Shown: one piece after another, positions 56,860 to 64,000 of the stretch
How the letters are laid out: the number at the start of each line of letters is the position of its first letter
Numbering within the stretch: the stretch's first letter is position 1
The notes under the pieces: model-generated
The model's database searches: none
What the model was told of the DNA's origin: nothing
The model's input: only the letters and a program-made list of their open reading frames with translations
Made by a program: the position numbers and the translations under genes
Source: Symbiodinium natans
Lineage: Eukaryota > Sar > Dinophyceae > Suessiales > Symbiodiniaceae
NCBI GenBank assembly: GCA_905221605.1
Contig: CAJNDS010002478.1
Location: 1 to 64,000, forward strand
Length of the DNA stretch: 64,000 bases
Direction of reading: 5' to 3'

Positions 56860-58840
56860 TTTCGGCGTGGTCGTGGTGCTAAAACCGTCGTTTTTTTACG
56901 TTTCTTTGTGTCCGCGGACAACCCTCTGCGGGTTTCGGCGTGGTCGCAGTGCCAAAACCGTCGTTTTTTGACGTTTCTTTCTGACCGCGGACAACCCTCT
57001 GCGGGTAATCGCCGGGTCGCGGTGCTAAAACCGTCGTTTTTGGAACTTTTTTTCGTGGGCGCAGACAACCCTCTGCGGGTTTCGGCGTTGGCGCGGTGCC
57101 AAAACCATCGTGTTTTTGCCTTTTTTGACATACAAACGTAACCCCTCTGCGGGTTTCGGCGTTGGCGCGGCGCCAAAACCATCGTGTTTTTGCGTTTTTT
57201 GACATACGAACGTAACCCCTCTGCGGGTTTCGGCGTTGGCGCGGTGCCAAAACCATCGTGTTTTTGCTTTTTTTGACATACGAACGTAACCCCTCTGCGG
57301 GTTTCGGCGTGGTCACGGTGCCAAAGTCGACTTTTGTAGTACGGACACGCGGAGCTTCCGTGGCTGGAAAGTCGAGTTTTGTAGTACAGACGTAGTACGC
57401 CGGGGACACCCGGAGCTTCCGTGGCTGGAAAGTAGACTTTTGTAGTACAAACGTAGTACGCCGCGGACACCCGGAGCTTCCGTGGCAGGAAAGTCGACTT
57501 TTGTAGTACAAATGTAGTACGCCGCGGACACCCGGAGCTTCCGTGGCTGGATAGTCGACTTTTGTAGTACAAATGTAGTACGCCACGGACACGCGGAGCT
57601 TCCGTGGCTGGAAAGTCGACTTTTGTAGCACAAACGTAGTACGCCAGTACGCCGCGGACACGCGGAGCTTCCGTGGCTGGAAAGTCGACTGTTTGTAGGA
57701 CAGACGTAGTACGCCGCGGACACCCTGGGCGTCTGAAAACACCGCAAATAGCATGGTAACGGACATCTGGGCGCATGAAAACACCGCAATTAGCATGGTA
57801 ACGGACATCTGGGCGCTTGAAAACACCGCAAATAGCATGGTAACAGACATCTGGGCGCATGAAGACACCGCAAATAGCATGGTAACGGACATCTGGGCGC
57901 TCGAAAACACCGCAAAGAGCACGGTAACGGACGCTTGAAAGCACCGCAAATAGCATGGTAACGGACAACTGGGCGCTTGAAAACACCGCAAATAGCATGG
58001 AAGCGGTGCTAAAACCGTCGTTTTTGGAACTTTTTTTCGTGGGCGCAGACAACCCTCTGCGGGTTTCGGCGTTGGCGCGGTGCCAAAACCATCGTGCTTT
58101 TGCCTTTTTTGACATACAAACGTAACCCCTCTGCGGGTTTCGGCGTTGGCGCGGTGCCAAAACCATCGTGTCTTTGCGTTTTTTGACATACGAACGTAAC
58201 CCCTCTGCGGGTTTCGGCGTTGGCGCGGCGCCAAAACCATCGTGTTTTTGCGTTTTTTGACATACGAACGTAACCCCTCTGCGGGTTTCGGCGTTGGCGC
58301 GGTGCCAAAACCATCGTGTTTTTGCGTTTTTTGACATACGAACGTAACCCCTCTGCGGGTTTCGGCGTGGTCACGGTGCCAAAGTCGACTTTTGTAGTAC
58401 AGACACGCGGAGCTTCCGTGGCTGGAAAGTCGAGTTTAGTAGTACAGACGTAGTACGCCGGGGACACCCGGAGCTTCCGTGGCTGGAAAGTAGACTTTTG
58501 TAATACAAACGTAGTACGCCGCGGACACCCGGAGCTTCCGTGGCAGGAAAGTCGACTTTTGTAGTACAAATGTAGTACGCCGCGGACACCCGGAGCTTCC
58601 GTGGCTGGATAGTCGACTTTTGTAGTACAAATGTAGTACGCCACGGACACGCGGAGCTTCCGTGGCTGGAAAGTCGACTTTTGTAGCACAAACGTAGTAC
58701 GCCGAGTACGCCGCGGACACACGGAGCTTCCGTGGCTGGAAAGTCGACTGTTTGTAGTACAGACGTAGTACGCCGCGGACACCCTGGGCGTCTGAAAACA
58801 GCGCAAATAGCATGGTAACGGACATCTGGGCGCAAAGGTA
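56860..58840. repeat. Composite satellite block, duplicated
   Basis: Three unit types follow one another: 65-75 bp units with CCCTCTGCGGGTTTCGGCGT (56905-57310); 61-bp units with GGAGCTTCCGTGGCTGGAAA and TTTTGTAGTACAAACGTAGT (57320-57720); and 42-bp units with GCAAATAGCATGGTAACGGA (57735-58000). The series from about 57010 to 57760 repeats at 58010-58830. No gene. Confidence 0.92.
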
Positions 58841-59325
58841 TTGGCTTTTGAAGCCATGCAGGGCGTGGACTGGGGCAGAGAGAAGGGCTGATTGAGGAAG
58901 GCACTTAGTGGCGGGGGTTGGGGGGCTGGGAGGCCGGGCGTATGACGGAGGCAGGCCACCGGTGGTGCACAACTAAGCTAGCTTCGCCTCTAATGCCCAA
59001 GGCGCGCGCCCGCGCCCCCGTGCAGGCTTCTCACCACATATCGCAGTTGCTTCGGCCACGAAATACCTGGTCCACCAGGAAAGAATTGCCTCCGCGCTCG
59101 GATCCGATCCATGCGGTTCCTTGCTGCTAACTGAGTCTGGGTGACTGGTAGGCGTGAAAGAGAGGCTTGCTGACGGGCCAATCAAATCCCAAGAGCCGGA
59201 GTTTGGGGAGGATTCTGCGGGGCCTGGGCATTTACGTTCTCTGTACAAGTTTGACGAGCAGTGACCCCTCACCGCAATTTCCGAGCAGGGGCTCGGTGAA
59301 GCGGCTCAGGAGCTCCCGTTCGGGT
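58841..59325. other. Non-repetitive island between satellites
   Basis: About 485 bases without tandem structure and without a recognisable coding frame. Confidence 0.5.
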
Positions 59326-61066
59326 TGCGCAATTAGCATGGTAACGGACATCTGGGCGCTTGAAAACACCGCAAATAGCATGGTAACGGACATCTGGGCG
59401 CATGAAAACACCGCAAATAGCATGGTAACGGACATCTGGGCGCTCGAAAACACCGCAAAGAGCATGGTCACCGACATGTGGCGCTTGAAAGCACCGCAAA
59501 TAGCATGGTAACGGACAACTGGGCGCTTGAAAACACCGCAAATAGCATGGAAGCGGAATTCCGGACATGCGAAAACCTCGCAAATAGCATGGAAGCGGAA
59601 TTCCGGACATGCTTGAAAACCTCGCAAATAGCATGGAAGCGGAATTCCGGACGTGCTAACATGGGCACGGAACTCGCAAATAACGTGGGCGCGGAACTCT
59701 GGGGCTTTGAAAACTTCGCAAATAACATGGGCGCGGAATTCTGGGGCTTTGAAAACCTAGCAAATAACGTGGGCGCGGAATTCTGGGGCTTCGAAACCCT
59801 CGCAAATAACGTGGGCGCAAATAGCATGGTAACGGACATCTGGGCGCATGAAAACACCGCAAATAGCATGGTAACGGACATCTGGGCGCTTGAAAACACC
59901 GCAAATAGCATGGTAACGGACATCTGGGCGCATGAAAACACCGCAAATAGCATGGTAACGGACATATGGGCGCTCGAAAACACCGCAAAGAGCATGGTCA
60001 CCGACATGTGGCGCTTGAAAGCACCGCAAATAGCATGGTAACGGACAACTGGGCGCTTGAAAACACCGCAAATAGCATGGAAGCGGAATTCCGGACATGC
60101 GAAAACCTCGCAAAATAGCATGGAAGCGGAATTCCGGACATGCTTGAAAACCTCGCAAATAGCAGGAAGCGGAATTCCGGACACGCTTGAAAACCTCGCA
60201 AATAGCATGGAAGCGGAATTCCGGACATGCTTGAAAACCTCGCAAATAGCATGGAAGCGGAATCATGCTTGAAAACCTCGCAAATAGCAGGGAAGCGGAA
60301 TGCCGGACATGCTTGAAAACCTCGCAAATAGCAGGGAAGCGGAATTCCGGACATGCGAAAACCTCGCAAATAGCATGGAAGCGGAATTCCGGACATGCGA
60401 AAACCTCGCAAATAGCGAGCTTCGAAATCCTCGCAAACACGGAACTGTGGGGCTTCGAAATCCTCGCAAATAACGTGGGCGCGGAATTCTGGGGCTTTGC
60501 AAACCTAGCAAATAACGTGGGCGGGGAATTCTGGGGCTTCGAAACCCTTGCAAATAACGTGGGCGCGGAACTGTGGGGCTTCGAAATCCTCGCAAATAAC
60601 GTGGGCGCGGAATTGTGGAGCTTCGATATCCTCGCAAACACGGAACTGTGGGGCTTCGAAAGGAATGGTGGGAAACAACTGGGGACGGTGTTTTCGAAGT
60701 CGCTGTTTTCACAAGCATCGCAAATACCATGGTCCCCGAATTCGCTGCTTCCAAAAGCATCGCAAATACCATGGTCCCCGAATTCGCTGTTTCCAAAACC
60801 ATCGCAAATACCACGGTCCCCGAATTCGCTGGTTCCAAAAGCATCGCAAATACCATGGTCCCCGAATTCGCTGTTTCCAAAACCATCGCAAATACCATGG
60901 TCCCCGACTCGCAAATAACGTGGGCGCGGAACTCTGGGGCTTTGAAAACCTAGCAAATAACGTGGGCGCGGAATTCTGGGGCTTCGAGGGTTTCGCAAAT
61001 AACGTGGCCGCGGAACTGTGGGGCTTCGAAATCCTCGCAAACAACTTGGGGACGGTGTTGTGGATC
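59326..61066. repeat. 39-42 bp satellite superfamily, GCAAATA core
   Basis: Units share GCAAATA and then differ by sub-block: AGCATGGTAACGGACATCTG, AGCATGGAAGCGGAATTCCG, ACGTGGGCGCGGAATTCTGG and CCATGGTCCCCGAATTCGCT. Sub-blocks are homogeneous inside and change abruptly. A short series at 59325-59570 is repeated at 59818-60100. Confidence 0.93.
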
Positions 61067-61072
61067 TTGTCC

Positions 61073-61497
61073 TGAGTTCTTGCTTCCTGAAAGGCGCTCT
61101 GGACTATGAGCTTGGACTTCAGAGCGACTGCCGATGATGCTCATGGCTGACGGCCTCGCGTTGGATGTTTTTGTCTTTGCTGTAGTGGAAGTGCATAGTA
61201 CATGCGTGCATGCTGAGTTCTTGCTTCCTGAAAGGCGCTCTGGACTATGAGCTTGGACTTCAGAGCGACTGCCGATGATGCTCATGGCTGACGGCCTCGC
61301 GTTGGATGTTTTTGTCTTTGCTGTAGTGGAAGTGCATAGTACATGCGTGCATGCTGAGTTCTTGCTTCCTGAAAGGCGCTCTGGACTATGAGCTTGGACT
61401 TCAGAGCGACTGCCGATGATGCTCATGGCTGACGGCCTCGCGTTGGATGTTTTTGTCTTTTCTTTCATGGCTTCGCGTGGATTGGACGTGCGCAGTC
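61073..61497. repeat. 141-bp direct repeat, three copies
   Basis: TGAGTTCTTGCTTCCTGAAA starts at 61073, 61214 and 61355. The copies are almost identical, and the third diverges after TTTTGTCTTT. Confidence 0.95.
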
Positions 61498-61837
61498 GAG
61501 TCGGGCGCATACAAGTGAAGTTCATACAGTTGCTCAAACGCAATAAGTTCAAATGAATACAGTTGCTCAAGTGCAATAAGTTCAAAAATGTCGAGTTCAA
61601 GTCCGTTAACTTCAGATGTATTGAATGCCGATGAAGTGTATAGAGTTCACCACAAGTGCATGGCACTCAACACTTGAATGCTATGCAGTTCTATTGCATA
61701 GCACGTGCAGTATACAAGTGAGTATGCAACCATATAAGTGCATACACTTGTCCAAGTGCATACAGTTCGAACGCAAAGAGTCAAGTGCATGGAGTCAACG
61801 CACGGCAAATGGATGCTTTCGGGCCATCCCTCTTCTA
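61498..61837. repeat. Short AAGTGCATA / CAATAAGTTCAAA repeats
   Basis: Irregular short repeats reminiscent of the 14-bp satellite (GTGCATAGAGT). Confidence 0.6.
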
Positions 61838-62790
61838 GTTTAAATAACTTAAATAATGTAAATAGTTTCGGGCCTCCAGAAGTCCTCTAGGGAGGTCCGG
61901 AACTTAAATATTTTGAATGATTTCGGGCCTCCAATATTTAAGTTATTTAAATTATTTAAGATCCGGACCTCCCCCAGGGGCCTCCCCAGGATTTAACTTA
62001 TTCAAATTATTTAAATTATTGAAATTATGCAAATTATTTAAATTGTTATTTAAGTTGTTTAAATTTTTTCAAATCCGCCCGAATTTAAATAATTTTAAAA
62101 TTTACATAATTTCGGGCCTCCAAAATTCAAACCATTTAAATTATTTGAATTCGGGTGGAATTTACATAATTTAAATAATTTAAATAATGTAAATAATTTA
62201 AATGATTTAGATAATTCAAATAATTGAAATAACTTGAATAGTTCAAATTATTTCGGGCCTCCAGAAGTCCTCTAGGGAGGTCCGGAATTTACATAATTTG
62301 AATAATTTCGGGCCTCCAATATTTATATTATTTAAATTATTTAAATTCCGGACCTCCCCCAGAGGCCTCCCCAGGATTTAAATTATTCAAACCATTTAAA
62401 CTATTTAAATTATGTTATTATTTCAATTCCACCCGAATTTAAATAACCTAAATAATTTAAATAATTTCGGGCCTCCAATATTTAAATAATTTAAACTGTT
62501 TAACTTACGGACCTCCCCCAGAGGCCTCCCACAGATGTAAATTATCTAAATAATTTACATAATTCAAAATATGTATATTTTGTAATTATTTAAATTATTT
62601 AAATTATTTAAATTATTTAAATAATTTAAATTATTTAAATCATGTAAATTATTTAAATTCGACCCGAATATAAATATGTAAATACTTTACATAATTTCGG
62701 GCCTCCAATATTTAAATTATTTGCATTATTCAATTCGGGAGGAATTGGCAATTCAATTCATTTCAATAATTTACATATTTTAAATAGTTC
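61838..62790. repeat. AT-rich palindromic repeat family
   Basis: ATTTAAATTATTTAAATT tracts carry ATTTCGGGCCTCCAATATTT (about 61920, 62305, 62465, 62695) and CCGGACCTCCCCCAGAGGCC (about 61965, 62345, 62510). Confidence 0.88.
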
Positions 62791-64000
62791 AGACAACGCC
62801 CAGTGCAAGACCTAACCCTAGTTGGGGGAAAAGCGGTAGTGCGAGCCCTCTAGATCCCAAAGACCCTACGGGAGGGGGACTAGGGGCAACAACGTCCTAC
62901 CCTGCAGACGCCGGCCTTTTTCACGGGTGCTGCTCTGGGCGAGTTTGGCAATCAGGCCGGAAGGCCCCTCAGGCGAGAGGACCTCCCTCCCTTTTGGAGG
63001 GTGTCAAGGCGGCTAAGTTCGGGCCATTCCTCTTTGGGAGGCAGTAGTGCGGCTGTGTGTTGGACTACTGCGGGGGCACTCAAACGTGTCCTACGCTTCT
63101 TGTGTCTTTCTGGGGTCGGATTTGGCTTCACTTGAGGCACATATTCCAAACCCCCAGCAAAGGGCCTACCTTGTCCCAAATCAATAAGTGTTGTCGAAAA
63201 TCCCCTTTCCCCAATGGCAATGTTGCAACACGTTGGTCATGTCAGACCGACCTTCGGCATCCAACATTGCCATTGGGGGCTCGGGGGCACAGACAAGCAT
63301 CCTTTTCCAGGCTCTTCAGGCTCCAAGTCCTTGCGATTTCAAGGTAGCTCTCAAGGTCGGGCTGCTTACTGCGTTCTGCAGACCCTGCATGTCACACTGC
63401 AGCAACCTGCAGACCCTGCAGACCAGCAAGCATGCGGACTCTGCAGCAAGCCTGCAGGTCCTGCAGCAGCCTGATGCAGCAAGCCTGCAGACCCCTGCAG
63501 CAAGCCTACAGCTGCAGGGTCTGTAGGCTGTCGGCAAGCCTGCAGACCCTGCAGCAGCCTGCAGGCCAGCAGCGCCTGCGGGCAACCTGCAGACCCTGCC
63601 CGACCCAAACATGTGGTGCATGCTTTGCGTGTCTCCGCAAAATTGAAAGCACACTTGCCACGTTTCACGGCCCATTCTTGGGGTCCTGTTTTTGGGTCCC
63701 AAAGCGAAGCCCGAAATGGGATCTTCTCCAAGAGTTTCGAATCAGGCAGACCCAGTTTTGGGACCCAATTTCTGGCCTCAAAATGAAGGCCAAAAACTGT
63801 GCGATTTCTGATGAGAAGACACACTTTTGAAGCTCGCCGAAATTTTGCCCGACGTGAGGACCGCTCCCGACATAAGACAATAAAAATGCACCGCTGCGTG
63901 GCAAGCGGTCGGTGGTGGGCCTTTACTTATTCATTTTGGCGCCATTCAGGTTGCCACTGGGGGGGTACTCTGATGCGTCCTATGTTTCTCGTCGTTTGTC
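62791..64000. other. No gene recognised; CTGCAG-rich array and a hairpin
   Basis: 63370-63600 is rich in CTGCAGACC and CTGCAGCAAGCCTGCAG phrases. A perfect 17-bp inverted repeat (CCCCAATGGCAATGTTG, 63209-63225 and 63262-63278) lies upstream of it. No coding family is seen. Confidence 0.55.

Noticed and set aside
56778-61040. Large minus-strand frames (up to 519 codons) over 56.8-61.0 kb
   Set aside because: They are periodic with the satellite units and have no recognisable domain.
1-64000. tRNA, rRNA or spliced-leader RNA genes
   Set aside because: I saw no cloverleaf with box A/B elements, no conserved rRNA core and no spliced-leader sequence. A covariance-model search was not possible.

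Overview
The window looks like nuclear DNA of a dinoflagellate, most likely Symbiodiniaceae-like. The reasons are: TTTAGGG-type telomeric strings; genes cut into exons of 36-150 bases; splice donors that are mostly GA or GC rather than GT, with an AG|G context on both sides; all four recognisable host genes on the same (minus) strand; a retroelement and a channel-like gene of kinds I know from dinoflagellate genomes; and a very large amount of simple and tandem repeat. I ran no database search. All family calls rest on motifs I could read.

Layout. 1-8.8 kb is repeat: AT-rich palindromic DNA, an 87-bp satellite, a long hairpin, duplicated GA/TC-rich blocks and an interstitial telomere-like array. 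9.8-16.3 kb (minus) holds a gene for RNA polymerase III subunit RPC3 in at least twelve small pieces. 16.8-18.2 kb is a 716-bp tandem duplication. From 36.4 down to 19.7 kb (minus) the exons of one protein kinase, related to the PEK/PKR/GCN2 group, can be read in order. One 12.5-kb intron of that gene holds a tyrosine-recombinase (YR) retrotransposon, 24951-33267. The same gene span also carries a TGTGTC microsatellite with a 100-N assembly gap. 36.4-47 kb has no gene I can identify. 47.7-48.8 kb (minus) is a J-domain (DnaJ-like) gene whose exons are interleaved with a segmental duplication. 50.7-54 kb (minus) is an ionotropic-glutamate-receptor-like membrane protein. 55.8-62.8 kb is again repeat: AT-rich blocks, a 14-bp satellite, and 40-70 bp satellites arranged in duplicated blocks. 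The last 1.2 kb is unassigned.

The genes are of unrelated function (transcription, stress kinase, chaperone, membrane receptor). Their shared orientation fits the one-way gene arrays known in dinoflagellates rather than an operon.

The most notable object is the YR retrotransposon. Its A1 / B1-A2-B2 split direct repeats are identical copies, which suggests recent arrival, yet its coding part carries a stop codon, frameshifts and an apparent internal inversion. Its RNase H domain appears to be split by a cytosine-methyltransferase-like domain.
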